Assembly (NCBI RefSeq): GCF_026262505.1
Contig: NC_067208.1
Location: forward strand, 13,029,962-13,093,961
Reading direction: 5' to 3'
Length of the DNA stretch: 64,000 bases
Source of the DNA: Trichomonas vaginalis G3
Taxonomy: Eukaryota; Parabasalia; Trichomonadida; Trichomonadidae
The position numbers were made by a program, and so were the translations under genes. Shown here piece by piece: positions 42,020 through 52,682 of the stretch; positions within the stretch are counted from its first letter, which is position 1, and each line of letters starts with the position of its first letter. The notes under the pieces were generated by a model that was not told where the DNA came from, ran no database searches, and was given only the letters and a program-made list of their open reading frames with translations.

Positions 42020-44976
42020 ATATGAGTATAGCTGCATATGCGTATGAAGCTGACAGAGCTAAACGTTTATATTTTGGTCAATACTCTCTCACACTTACTG
42101 ACAAATATATTGTTATCAGTGATGGAAATACGAGAAATACATAACATGGAAGGACTATGAAAAGTTTGACCCTATTTAACTCCATGTACAATGCCATTCA
42201 TTGTAAATGGTGAAGTTGTCATGAAGAACGACACGACAGTATATAAGTCTGTATATGAAGCGTTAGAATATATGTTGAATTATAATCCCGAAAGATTTGA
42301 CCCAAGCACTACACCATGTGCAATGCCTTTTATTAAGGACGGTGAAATCGTAAGAGTTCCGGATTCAACGGTTTATACTGCTGTTCAAAACAGTTTACAA
42401 AACATTTTAGCGAATATCTTTAATTCAGAAACTACAGAAATAAAATTACCGTATATAACAGATGCTAAAGAAATTAAATCAAAAACAACAACATTATTTA
42501 CGTCACTTAATGATTTAATGACTTATATCATTAATATTCCTGCACCAACTACAGCATTTGATCCAAACTCGACGGTTTGCAGTGTACCTTTCATAAATGA
42601 CAGTTCAGTAATTGTTTTAAGGGATTCAACAGTTAATGAATCATTAAAGGCGTCATTAATGAAAATCATTGATTTTAACTCATTCACGAATACATATAAT
42701 TCATTCATTAATGTTTCATATACTTCTAAAGAAGGTGAGCCAAAAAATTGATAAAGCGGTGTATGAAATAAAAGCATCAACGACGAAATTGAATTCGTTA
42801 ACTTTTGACGGTGATAGTTTCGTTAATGACATAACATCGGGGAAAACAATTTTAACGAAAGAATACTTAAAATCTCATGTTAGTGAGTTCGTTGAAATTG
42901 AAAAAGAAGTGGAATTAAGTTCGATCCACTGAGTTTTCATTTTCAGCTTAGCGAATGCGGGTGTTAGTTTCGCTGAATGGACAACTATACAGAGTGAAAT
43001 AAATGCAATATGGACGTTTTTGGGTCAAAACGGGAATGGGTGAGCTTGTAAATGCTTGCAAGAACATTAGGTGAAACAGGAAATTTTGTAGATGGTTTAA
43101 AAGACTTGTTTCAAATGTTTTAACAAACACAAAGAAATTATTTAGATATACCGTACATAACGGACGGATTTTCGAACAGATAGCAACAAACCCTCCGGTT
43201 ATGGCTGCGTTGATGATGGTTAGAGATATAAAACCACGTAACGACGGGAACGAAGAACATGAACAACAGGATACTGGTCGGGTTATTCGAGACATTAAAA
43301 ACGTGTATCCTGAAGTTATTGATTTATTTAGAGGAGTTAATGATTCAATTTCAAAACATTCTATAACCCTCGATGAAGAAGAAGAAATTAACAGATTATT
43401 ATATTCGTCATTATTGCAGAATTAATGAAGAGAATAAATGAAAAAGGAATTGTGATATCATTAATGTCAGCGATGTAATGATGAAAAGAAATTTTGACTC
43501 ATTATTTACAAAACCGAAAACAGAATATAGTCTTTATGACGTAATTACCGAATTAATGAAGAAAATAAATGATAATAAGAGTTCTGGCGGAAGAGTTGAA
43601 TTAGAAGTGAATGTGTTAATGAGAAATTTAGCCGAAAAAGCAGACAAAAATGAGCTTTTAGCTCTGAGTGATAAAGTCAAGAACCACGTTCATTATATAA
43701 CTTCAGACACGAACAGATTATAACGGACTACCATGGATATTTAACACGAAGTGATGAAGCGAAGACAAAAAATGTTAATGAAAGAAGATATAAATACATT
43801 CGTGCTAAAGGTTATGACATAAGCTGACTGTACAGTATGATGTAGCTAAAGCACCAGAAGCATTTGGTTATACCGGTGAAATTTATGCCTCTACTTTCAA
43901 TGTTAACGGTGTATTAGTGAACCAAGATTTACTTTGAGAGTTAAGTCAATAATAACGTTTGAAAGATGCTATTAAAAGTAAAGCTGACAAAGTTGAACTC
44001 GAAGCAATGAACAAAGTTTTGAAATCTCATAAACACAACATCTCCGATATAAATGAACTTCAAGCTACATTAAATAGTAAAGCTGACAAGAACCATACAC
44101 ATGAATCCTTCACTACTGTTAGAGCAGACGACATAATATTGAACTATACCCTTGGTTTCAAGTGCACCTTTAGAGAATCCAAGTACAAGCGTAAAAAGAT
44201 ACACTAAAACTCCTTAAATAGTAAATGTATGAATATCGAAGGTCATGTCAGAAACTTTGAAACACATGAACTACCAGCAATGTTAGACAGTAAAGCTGAC
44301 AAAGAACATACACATAAATCCTTCACTACTGTTAGAGCAGACGACATAATATTGAACTATGATTTGGGTTCAAGTGCACCTTTAGAGAATCCGAGTACAA
44401 GCGTAAAAGATACTCTTACAATTTAGATAACAGTTGCAGGAATATCGAAGGTCATGCCAGAAACTTTGAAGCATATGAACTACCAGCAATGTTAGATAAG
44501 AAAGCAGACAAAACAGAGCTTCAAACATTAAAGACTGAAATACTTCAAACATTATATCCTATAGGCTCTATTTATACGTCAATGAACTCAACAAATCCAG
44601 CAACAGTTCTGGGTTTTGTACTGGCACAGATTGTAGACAAATTCTTATACTGTGCTAACTCTTCAAAGCAAACAGAAGGCTCAAAGAAAATTAAAAAGCA
44701 AACTTACATGCGCACACTCATACAGGAACTACAACACAACAGTAGTCATTCACATTCAATAACAAAAAAAGAGTTATAACAAATCTTGCAGCAGGTTCGG
44801 ATAGACAGGCGAATGAATAGATATGATATTTCAAGTGACCCAGTAGATTCAAGCGCAGGTATTTTCTGTGGAACCACAGGAAATCATTCACACACTTTCA
44901 CAACAAATCCAACAGGCTCGGTGCAGATTATATGCCACCATTTATGACTATATTCGCATGGTATAGAGTTCAATGA
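42020..44976 (+). pseudogene. Long tail-fibre gene (element C), decayed
   Basis: Start MSIAAYAYEADRAKRLYFGQ. Three or four repeats of about 60 codons follow, of the type 'CAMPFIKDGEIVRVPDSTVY' (42191-42751). The middle (42.9-44.4 kb) has NSKADKNHTHESFTTVRADD repeats of coiled-coil/shaft type, and the end has the collar domain LYPIGSIYTSMNSTNPATVL to FAWYRVQ. At least eight indels break it. The layout (head, repetitive shaft, collar tip) is that of phage long tail fibres. It is followed by the integrase, as at the left end of the window. Confidence 0.7.
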
Positions 44977-45016
44977 ACGCGCTTGAGCCTTGAATAAAAT
45001 CTTTAACTTTACATAA

Positions 45017-45690
45017 ATGAGCTTTGAAAGAAGTATTCGAACAACATCCATGAGGTCATTTAAGAAGTTCAATGAAGCTGCAAAGAGTTGGGGATTTACT
45101 AACAGAGCTGAAGTGAAAAGGTTCTTTGACAAAAATGTTGTACATCAAACAAAATAAACCCTTACGACTACTTTTTACCAATTTACTCCAACACTCCTGA
45201 CGCATACCAATTTGACACTCTCATTCAAAGCAGAAAAGGAGGACATAAACCATTCCTCATCTTCATTAATGTTAACACTCGTAAAGCATATGCATATCCA
45301 ATGAAAAATAAAGGAACTCGTGAAGTGTTAAGAGTTTTACAAAAGTTTTGTAGCAGAAAATAGCCCAAGTACTTTAACATCAGACCAAGACAGTGCATAC
45401 CTCAGCAATGAAATCACAGATTTTCTCATTAAGCATAACATAACTCACTACACTACTGAAGACCATAACCATAACATACTCGGCATCATAAACCGCTTCA
45501 TAAGAACGCTCAGAGATTTAAACCAAGAGCGAGACTTTACCGAAGAAACAATGAAACATTTTCTCGAAGTATATAATTCCTCAACACATTCTACAACAGG
45601 ACATACACCAAATTCAATGACACAACAACAAGAAGAAAAGTATATACAAAAGAAACGAACAAGACAATTTACCATCTAGAGCTACCTGAG
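45017..45690 (+). pseudogene. Maverick integrase, 3' truncated (element C)
   Basis: Same gene as 634-1757. Start MSFERSIRTTSMRSFKKFNE is open here until an A is lost near 45153. The core keeps QFDTLI, TSDQDSAYLS and GIINRFIRTLRD with the same Asn in place of Glu. It stops near 45670, losing the whole C-terminal chromo/SH3 part, where sequence from a different gene set begins on the minus strand. Confidence 0.85.
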
Positions 45691-45728
45691 CCATCTTTGG
45701 TGTCAAGCTTGAAAAATAAATGGTTCAT

Positions 45729-46558
45729 TTACTCTTCTTCTTTGAAGTTATCGAAATACTCTGTTATCTTTTCCTTCAGTAGCGGTAAGTCTTCTTTGAA
45801 TGTAAGTATTGTACAACCTTTCATATCATAGTGTGTTTGAGGTAACGTATCTTGAACTATCTGTTTAACATCTTCATTTGGTGTCATTGAAATCGGTAAG
45901 TTTTCGCGATAGAACCAATTTCTGTCAGATTTGTAAATCTTAGCAAGGTCGTAAAAGCTTTTGTGTTGTTTCTTCTGACTAAATGCAAACATAACCATAT
46001 CTCTGTCTTCTTCATTTTCCATCTCTTCAGTGTAAATCATATACTTATAGTTCTTTTCCTTTCCTTTTAGTACCGAACGTGGTATTCTTTTCTGTATGTT
46101 TTTGTCTTTTGCTTCAATGACTTCATCTTTTGCTTGAAGTTTCTTTTCCATCTCTTCACGTTCTTGTCTATGAATTTCATCTAACATCATGAAAATATAC
46201 CAAGCATAACGAGGTGAAGCCCACATTGCAACAGCATTTACAAGAAGTCTATGTACATACCAACCTCTCAAAACCATTTGGCAATTTTTACGATTTTCAT
46301 AGAGTTTTGGCGACCCCGGAAAAAGTCGGGGTCGCTGTGCTTCGCTCAAAAGTTCTTTTGTCTGTTGGTTTTTGAACCAATCGTCTGTATGTTTGGTATC
46401 TGGAGCAAAACAAGCCGTCAAAATACTTTGCATTTGGTACATGTCATCTTTGACCGAACGAATGAGACGTAACTGTTTGTTATACTGAACTGTATGTACT
46501 CATATTCATTTATATCTTCATGAACGATAGCAGTTGTTGTGTTCTCTGTTGTTGACAT
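45729..46558 (-). pseudogene. KilA-N domain protein, one indel near the start
   Basis: Start MSTTENTTTAIVHEDINE at 46558; the frame is lost near 46495 and is open from 46442 to the stop. At the variable site it carries the palindrome GCGACCCCG(loop)CGGGGTCGC (46310-46335), read in frame as QRPRLFPGSPKLYENR. The rest parallels 4900-5727, ending TEYFDNFKEEE. Confidence 0.75.
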
Positions 46559-46642
46559 TTCTGTTCTTACATACAAAATAAAAAAATAAAAAATAAAATT
46601 AGCGTTATTTTCTATCTTGTATAAAGACCAAAAATAAACGCT

Positions 46643-47260
46643 TTACATGTATTTTTCAGCAACTTCGTCAAATACTTTTATAGCTTTGTCGATCTCATCT
46701 ACTTCAAACGTTTCTTTACCTCTCGTGGGAGCACCATACATTTTCTCAAACTTTTCAAGTAGTTCTGTTTTCTGCAGCTCTCATATCGTTAACAAACGCA
46801 ACCTTAACTCTATTGACTATACTGTCATATCTTTGAGTTATATTAAATGTTCTTCCTATCTTATATCTCTTTATGATTGAAGTCCTTCGGTTTCTGAACG
46901 ATGTAAAGTAAGCCTTCACTGCAACGTTCCGTATCGAATGAACCATATGTTATGAAATTATATCCAACAACTGGGTCAATCCAGAACAAAACTACTGGTA
47001 TAAGACTTTTGTCTATAAGATATGCTCTTGTTCCATAGAATCTTACGATATCATCAGCTCAGGGATTTCTTGTCAAAATTTTCTGAGTTGAAGCATTTCT
47101 AACCCAGTCGTGGAGTGTTTTCTTTTCAGATAGTGTTAGAATGTCTGACAAAGAATATTTGTTGTATTTCTTTGAGTATCTTACGTTTAAATCACCTATT
47201 CTAACCACTTTTGGTGTCATTGTCTATCTTTTTAACTGTTTCAAACTCAGTGTTTGTCAT
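46643..47260 (-). pseudogene. T5orf172-type gene, frameshifted
   Basis: Reverse-strand homologue of 62139-62751 with an extra T near 47213 and further indels near 46778 and 46870. The GIY-YIG-like part is present (RYKIGRTFNITQRYD, VKVAFVNDMRAA). Its leader at 47265-47290 is the reversed shared promoter block. Confidence 0.75.
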
Positions 47261-47394
47261 TTACTGTTCTTACATACAAAATAAAAAAATAAAAAAAATA
47301 AAAACTAACGCTTTTTTTTTTATCTTGTATAAAAGATATGATTTCAGGGATTTTTTTGACGAAGTGCAAAAGTTCTCTTCGTCAAAAAAATACA

Positions 47395-47725
47395 GTTATA
47401 TCATGAAATTTGGTCATTTTTTCACGATTTTCATGAGTTTTAGGCGACCCCGGGAAAAGTCGGGGTCGCAATTTTTTACGATTTTCATAGAGTTTTGGCG
47501 ACCCCGGTTTTTTCCCTACTCGCATTTTTTCACGATTTTCATGAGTTTTAGGCAAGACCGGAAAAAGTCGGGGTAGCATTTTTTCACGATTTTCATGAGT
47601 TTTTTTTACGATTTTCATGTGTTTTAGGCGTTCCTCGGTTTTCCGAGGGTCGCAATTTTTCACTGTTTTCATAGAGTTTTTTTACGATTTTCGTACGGAA
47701 TCTCGACCCGCGGTTTTCCTCGGGT
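47395..47725. repeat. Expanded KilA-N variable-site palindromes
   Basis: Five or six units of about 60 bp, each with CACGATTTTCATGAGTTTTAGG followed by a GC-rich hairpin: GCGACCCCGGGAAAAGTCGGGGTCGC, GGCGACCCCGGTTTTTTCCC, CCTCGGTTTTCCGAGG, ACCCGCGGTTTTCCTCGGGT. The flanks are the reverse complement of the KilA-N segment PKLYENREK. No intact gene is present between 47261 and 48535. Confidence 0.75.
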
Positions 47726-47789
47726 AGCAAACATATGAGGAAATTCATGAAATTTGGTCATTTTACTCAGCAAAAATATATTTTAGGTG

Positions 47790-47822
47790 GAACCAGGTCC
47801 CTCGGTCCCTCGGTCCCTCGGT
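47790..47822. repeat. CCCTCGGT short tandem repeat
   Basis: GGTCCCTCGGTCCCTCGGTC three times over; the reverse complement GGGACCGAGGGACCGAGGGA occurs at 49513-49535 next to the next expanded block. Confidence 0.6.
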
Positions 47823-47939
47823 CAAATGAACTTCTCTGAAAAAGTGTGACAACATGACATTTTGACAACAGTCCAGGAAATGAACTTCTTCGTATATGTT
47901 TTTGTTGAGATTTCTTCGTCAATGAGCGTAAATCAGACA

Positions 47940-48400
47940 AAAATGAGTTTTGGTTGAAAAAACAGGTGGAGCCACTTTTGGCTCGACCTCAAAACAAGCA
48001 TTTCGTGAAGAATATACCACCCCGCGGAATTCCGGCGGGTGCTTTTTATACAAAACATATACGAAGAAGTCTCAACAAAACAAGCATTTCGTGAAGAATA
48101 TACCACCCCGCGGAATTCCGGCGGGTGCTTTTTTATACAAAGTTCAATGGGTGAAAGAATACGAAGAAGAAGTCTTGACAAAACATAGACAAGAAAGTTC
48201 ATGAGAAATTAGATGAAGAAGTCTCAACAAAACAAGCATTTCGTGAAGAATATACCACCCCGCGGAATTCCACGGGTTGCTTTTTATACAAAACATATAC
48301 GAAGAAGTCTCAACAAAACAAGCATTTTGTGAAGAATATACCACCCCGCGGAATTCCGGCGGGTGCTTTTTATACAAAACATTTACGAAGAAGTTTATTT
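47940..48400. repeat. Repeated KilA-N gene fragments with GGAATTCC palindromes
   Basis: Four copies of a segment of about 80 bp containing AAACAAGCATTTCGTGAAGAA, then a palindrome centred on GGAATTCC, then GTGCTTTTTATACAAAAC, near 47990, 48078, 48230 and 48316; a fifth is at 49318. It matches the in-gene segment FCEEYTNPRNSAGCFLYN of 48536-49198. Confidence 0.75.
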
Positions 48401-48535
48401 CCTGTGTTGTTGTCAAAATGTCATGTTGTCACACTTTTTCAGAGAAGTTTAAATTACCTGGTGACGTAGTGACACCTAAAAACCATCTACCCTAAAATAT
48501 ATTTTTGCCGAATTCAATAAAAAGAAATGGTTCAT

Positions 48536-49198
48536 TTACTCACAATATTTTTGTACAAAACGACCCAAACTTTTTAACCTCTCTTCTGCAGCTTCTAATG
48601 AAACTTTAGCGAGTTCATATTCTCTAAATTCTCTCTTTAAATCTTCTTGTTCCCATTGGTCTAGTTCGTATGGAGAATCTCTATAACCAGAACATATCTC
48701 ACGTTCATGTTCTATTTGTTTTAAACACCTTTTTCTAACTTCTTCTTCGAACAAAGGTTTTGCATTCTCTACTGTATCTTCAAGTTCTTCTTCATCTAAT
48801 TTCTCATGAACTTTCTTGTCTATGGAGTCCAGAATTTTTCCAACTGCTATACAATATTTTGGAGAAGCCCACATTGCTATATAGTTTACGAGTCTTGGGT
48901 CTGCATACGTTCCTCTAACCTGTTTGATTTCATCGGGAATTCCTGCATTAACATTGTATAAAAAGCAACCCGCGGAATTCCGCGGGTTGGTATATTCTTC
49001 ACAAAATGCCTTAAAATACTCTTCCCAGGACTTATTTTCCAACAACCTTCTAAAGTCTTTCCTAAACTGCTGACATATCTTTGTTGCATTTATATAACCA
49101 TCCTTGTCTCTACGTAAGACTTCAATACCGTTGTAAGTGCCTTTTGTGAATGTTTCGCCATTAGATTTGTTCGTGAACGTTTTTGCTTCGACTGTCAT
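48536..49198 (-). CDS. KilA-N domain protein, 220 aa
   Basis: Intact. MTVEAKTFTNKSNGETFTKG, then DGYINATKICQQFRKDFRRL (KilA-N hallmark NATK), KSWEEYFKAFCEEYTNPRNS, which includes the palindrome AACCCGCGGAATTCCGCGGGTT (48967-48988) in frame, then VNYIAMWASPKYCIAVGKIL and a Glu-rich coiled coil. Predicted DNA-binding protein. It shows that the palindromic insert is tolerated within a coding sequence. Confidence 0.8.
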   Translation of the reverse strand: MTVEAKTFTNKSNGETFTKGTYNGIEVLRRDKDGYINATKICQQFRKDFRRLLENKSWEEYFKAFCEEYTNPRNSAGCFLYNVNAGIPDEIKQVRGTYADPRLVNYIAMWASPKYCIAVGKILDSIDKKVHEKLDEEELEDTVENAKPLFEEEVRKRCLKQIEHEREICSGYRDSPYELDQWEQEDLKREFREYELAKVSLEAAEERLKSLGRFVQKYCE

Positions 49199-49228
49199 AC
49201 TGTTCTTACAATAAAAATAAAAAATATT

Positions 49229-49315
49229 TTTGGCTTAACCGTCGGACATTCGTTTGTGGCTTAACCGTCGGACATTCGTTTGTGGCTTAACCGTCGGACA
49301 TTCGTTTGTGGCTTA
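49229..49315. repeat. 26-bp tandem repeat, about 3.3 copies
   Basis: GGCTTAACCGTCGGACATTC plus GTTTGT, repeated. The reverse complement of one unit forms the start region of 59980-60312 (GGTTAAGCCACAAACGAATG), linking this array to that gene's 5' end. Confidence 0.85.
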
Positions 49316-49317
49316 AC

Positions 49318-49575
49318 CTCAAAACAAGCATTTCGTGAAGAATATACCACCCCGCGGAATTCCGCGGGGTGCTTTTTATACAAAACATTGACGATGAAGA
49401 AGTCTTGACAAAACATGTACGATGAAATTCATGACAAAACATTGACGATGAAGTTTATTTCCTGTGTTGTTGTCTAAATGTCATGTTGTCACACTTTTTC
49501 AGAGAAGTTAAAATGACCTGGGGACCGAGGGACCGAGGGACCTGGTGACACCTAAAAACCATCTACCCTAAAATA
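49318..49575. repeat. Palindrome and short-repeat spacer
   Basis: Carries the perfect 24-bp palindrome CACCCCGCGGAATTCCGCGG(GGTG) at 49348-49371, then ACATTGACGATGAAG repeats, a TGTTGTCACACTTTTTCAGAG stretch also found near 48415, and the GGGACCGAGGGACCGAGGGA repeat. No gene. Confidence 0.7.
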
Positions 49576-49581
49576 TATTTT

Positions 49582-50442
49582 TCAATACTTTTTCAGCACT
49601 TTTCCGTAGTTGTATATGAAAGACAATTCGAGATAAAAGTCATAGTACAAAGGTATAATATGCTGCACACCGTTTGTTGTGAACCAAACTTGAAAGTCAG
49701 AGAAACTGTTACTAGGTGGTTCGTAGAATTTAGAAGCAAAGTCATAAAAGTCCTTACCGATACATAGAAAACTGTTGTTGCTTGAACTGAAACTTGCATG
49801 ACACATGACATTTTGAGGGTCAAACACGTTTCTATAAACTGTCAAATCTGCTGGTGGAAGTATAAATTTAAATGGACCATCTGGTGGTAATGGTTCGTTC
49901 TGGTTTAGTAACCGAAGAAATTGTGCCCAAGAACGTTTGTCTACTCCCCAATATAAAAACTCTGTATCTCTTGGAGGGTTAATTTCAATCTTTTGAAATG
50001 AAACTGTGGAGTTCATCTTGTCGTATTCTAGCTTCAGATAGTATGTTCCATTTAGTAAAGAGTGGTATTTTTCTTGAAATTCCCAGTAGTATTTGTTCAT
50101 TTGAGTTTGAAAGTCATTTAGAGTTTTTTCAAGACTTTCGTCTGAACGAATTGTAAAGATTTTCATTTCGTCAAATTTTTCTATTAGACCGTCAGAACCT
50201 TTATACTGCCCATGAAAATATACTGCGAACATGAATGCATTAGTTCTATTTGAAAACAAAACTCTTCTAAATCCTATTGCCTTTGCATCTGAAGGACTTT
50301 GAAGCCAACGAATTGGATAGTCAAACCTGTAAGCTCCGGATGAAATTTCTTCATCTGATATAGTCCTACCAGCATTTGTAAAGATATAGTCTAACGGTTT
50401 TGTATCTGCTACTTTTGTTCTTTGTTTTTCAACCTGAAGCAT
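49582..50442 (-). CDS. Penton-like protein 1 of element D, 286 aa
   Basis: Intact. MLQVEKQRTKVADTKPLDYI, YRFDYPIRWLQSPSDAKAIG, SSNNSFLCIGKDFYDFASKF and an end LSFIYNYGKVLKKY. Pairwise similar along its length to 56496-57343 and, more weakly, to 38209-39089 and 25607-24757. It lies just downstream of the PolB-like gene on the same strand. I infer a minor capsid/penton role from family size and context. Confidence 0.65.
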   Translation of the reverse strand: MLQVEKQRTKVADTKPLDYIFTNAGRTISDEEISSGAYRFDYPIRWLQSPSDAKAIGFRRVLFSNRTNAFMFAVYFHGQYKGSDGLIEKFDEMKIFTIRSDESLEKTLNDFQTQMNKYYWEFQEKYHSLLNGTYYLKLEYDKMNSTVSFQKIEINPPRDTEFLYWGVDKRSWAQFLRLLNQNEPLPPDGPFKFILPPADLTVYRNVFDPQNVMCHASFSSSNNSFLCIGKDFYDFASKFYEPPSNSFSDFQVWFTTNGVQHIIPLYYDFYLELSFIYNYGKVLKKY

Positions 50443-50498
50443 TTTATATATGTAAAAATATACTGTTTTAAAAACGTTTTAAAATGGTATGCAATGTT

Positions 50499-52652
50499 TT
50501 ATTTCATGCAATGTTTTATTTCTGTGCCGTCTTCAAGTATTCCCCAGTATTTCCTTTTCGATATTACATGAACTTCGGAAAATACCTTGTCTAGCTTAAA
50601 ACAGCCCATCTTTTCACCGACCATACCCATTTCAATGAGTTTGTTGTATCCTTCTTCGTTCGTCATGAGTGCGTCGATGTTCTCATAGTATACCTTCACT
50701 TTGGATTTAACTTCCGAGAAGAATTTGTTGTAGTTGTCAAGGACTGCCTTTGCGAACTGAGGGTATGACCAATGTTCGACAATAGGTTTTACTGTGGTTA
50801 CTAAGCCATTTTGACCTTCGGTGAACTCGTATTTCAAAACAAAAGGAGAAAACCTTTCAACAAAGTTGTCGACCTTCTCATAGTGTTTACTCTTCATCTT
50901 TTGAGGTTTCTTAATGGAATATCCCCATGTCGAATTCATAAGCAATTTGAGTGTCATTGCAAGTTTGGGGTTTGAAGCTTTCCTAATATCATACATTTGT
51001 TGTATGACTTTTCCAACTGTATAGTTGCTTCCCGGGAACTCACCATCTTCGTTTGGAATTCCAGTCGGGATATATTGGACAAACCTCATGTACGCAGCGT
51101 TAAGGTCGACATAGTATATTTTTTCATCTGAGTCGAACTTGTCGCAACCAATCGGCCCAGTTTGTGGAAATTCAAGTGAGTCTCTTATCTTCTGAGAAAC
51201 TTCGCCTGTTATCTCATAAACATCGTCGAAGCAACCTGTTTCATATAAAACCTTCTGACCTAACTCAGATGCTCTCCAATACAATTTGACGTCGATTGGA
51301 TGTCTCAATGGAAGTTTGTTTATAGCATCTTGAAGTTCTTGCAACCTCATTGGAAGTTCTTCTGGTTCAGGTTGGTATCCGAACAATCCAACTCCTTTTG
51401 GAGCTGTGTACTTCTTTTGTGCTATAACTTTGTCTGGAACAACTTTTGGTCTCACTAACAATGAAAAGTTTGTTTCGTCTTTTGGTACAAAAGTTTCTGT
51501 CAGCTTGTCATCTGGAATTGGTTCCAACAAGCCTTTCTCGAAAAGAATGTTAACAGCTCTGACAATGTTGCACTTACCTTTTCCGAACAATGGGTTTGTA
51601 AGACTTTCGTTCAACATGAAGTGGTTGTGGACAAGTACAATCTTCAACCATGGCAATTTGAAGTCAACAACATAGTCGTCATGTGAAGAACCTTTCTCAG
51701 TCGGAATGTTAACTCGGATATTGACATTTGCCAACGGTGCAACTTTTGTCAATTGACTTCTAAGAATGTACCTTGTTTTCACACATGACTCAAGATACTT
51801 CATCTTCTCATCTGTAACAAGACCAGAGTTCCTGAGACATGTAAGAATACAAGGTTCATTGACAATTTTTTCAATTGAATTGTAAATTCCATACCTTGTC
51901 AGGTTAATGTCAGACTTATTTCTGAACGGGAAGTATCCAGCATGTTGTCTGACTGCTTGAGGGTTAGGTTGATACCATTCGAACTTCACGCTTGCAATTC
52001 CTTCAATTGCATTCAAAATATCTGAGTCGGAGTCAACCATTTGTTCTCTCTTTGTAGTCTTGAAAGCGTCAAGAAGTTTTGCGGCTGTTGTGACATTGCC
52101 ATGTGCATAGTAAATATGACCATCCAAATCTTTTACGGTTAGTCTGAGATTGTATCCTTTCTTATTTCCGTCTTGAATTGCAGCAAGTACTCCCATGAAG
52201 CCTTCTTTGTTCTTTCCTTCGTCAAAGTTTACTGTAAAGGTTCGACCAGATGTAATTTTACTTCTAACCTCACGATACTTCTCATATGCATATCTTGTTC
52301 TTTCCATGGGAGCATGTGCGTCTTCACCTTTTCCTTTTTTCCTTCTCAAGGGATGCAATTGTTCGTCATGTTTCCAGTAGAACCTGGCAAAGCCGTCGTG
52401 TCCTTCAACTTGAGGCTCATTAACATCGAAAGGCATGTCCATAAGACGTTCTTCTTCTAACCTCTCTAGTCTGTTTGGATAATTGGCACGTGCTGTTTCC
52501 AAATCCATTTCGTAGCGAAGACCAGACAGTTTGTCATAGACTTTTATGGGTCTTCCCTTCCTATATTTAAAATTCTTCGAAACTCTCCAACCATATCTTT
52601 CTAACTCTGCTTTTATTCTAGCAGACTTTCTATCCATTCTATATGGGGGCAT
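50499..52652 (-). CDS. Reduced PolB-like protein lacking exonuclease, 717 aa
   Basis: Intact long frame. N-terminal 260 residues unique and basic (MDRKSARIKAELERYGWRVS). About 265-350 is the Cys/His domain shared with the PolBs above (EPCILTCLRNSG, LVHNHFMLNES). No exonuclease motifs. Palm motifs: DLNAAYMR at about 514 (motif A), LKLLMNSTWGYS at about 570 (motif B), YYENIDALM at about 655 (motif C, where YxDTDS is usual), and KRKYWGI. Only about 59 residues lie between motifs A and B (158 in copy A), so a TPR1-like insertion is missing, and the protein ends at KHCMK where the thumb should begin. A divergent or remodelled polymerase; activity uncertain. Confidence 0.8.
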   Translation of the reverse strand: MPPYRMDRKSARIKAELERYGWRVSKNFKYRKGRPIKVYDKLSGLRYEMDLETARANYPNRLERLEEERLMDMPFDVNEPQVEGHDGFARFYWKHDEQLHPLRRKKGKGEDAHAPMERTRYAYEKYREVRSKITSGRTFTVNFDEGKNKEGFMGVLAAIQDGNKKGYNLRLTVKDLDGHIYYAHGNVTTAAKLLDAFKTTKREQMVDSDSDILNAIEGIASVKFEWYQPNPQAVRQHAGYFPFRNKSDINLTRYGIYNSIEKIVNEPCILTCLRNSGLVTDEKMKYLESCVKTRYILRSQLTKVAPLANVNIRVNIPTEKGSSHDDYVVDFKLPWLKIVLVHNHFMLNESLTNPLFGKGKCNIVRAVNILFEKGLLEPIPDDKLTETFVPKDETNFSLLVRPKVVPDKVIAQKKYTAPKGVGLFGYQPEPEELPMRLQELQDAINKLPLRHPIDVKLYWRASELGQKVLYETGCFDDVYEITGEVSQKIRDSLEFPQTGPIGCDKFDSDEKIYYVDLNAAYMRFVQYIPTGIPNEDGEFPGSNYTVGKVIQQMYDIRKASNPKLAMTLKLLMNSTWGYSIKKPQKMKSKHYEKVDNFVERFSPFVLKYEFTEGQNGLVTTVKPIVEHWSYPQFAKAVLDNYNKFFSEVKSKVKVYYENIDALMTNEEGYNKLIEMGMVGEKMGCFKLDKVFSEVHVISKRKYWGILEDGTEIKHCMK

Positions 52653-52682
52653 TTTTATAAAAATAAAAAAATGTTTTTTTCT

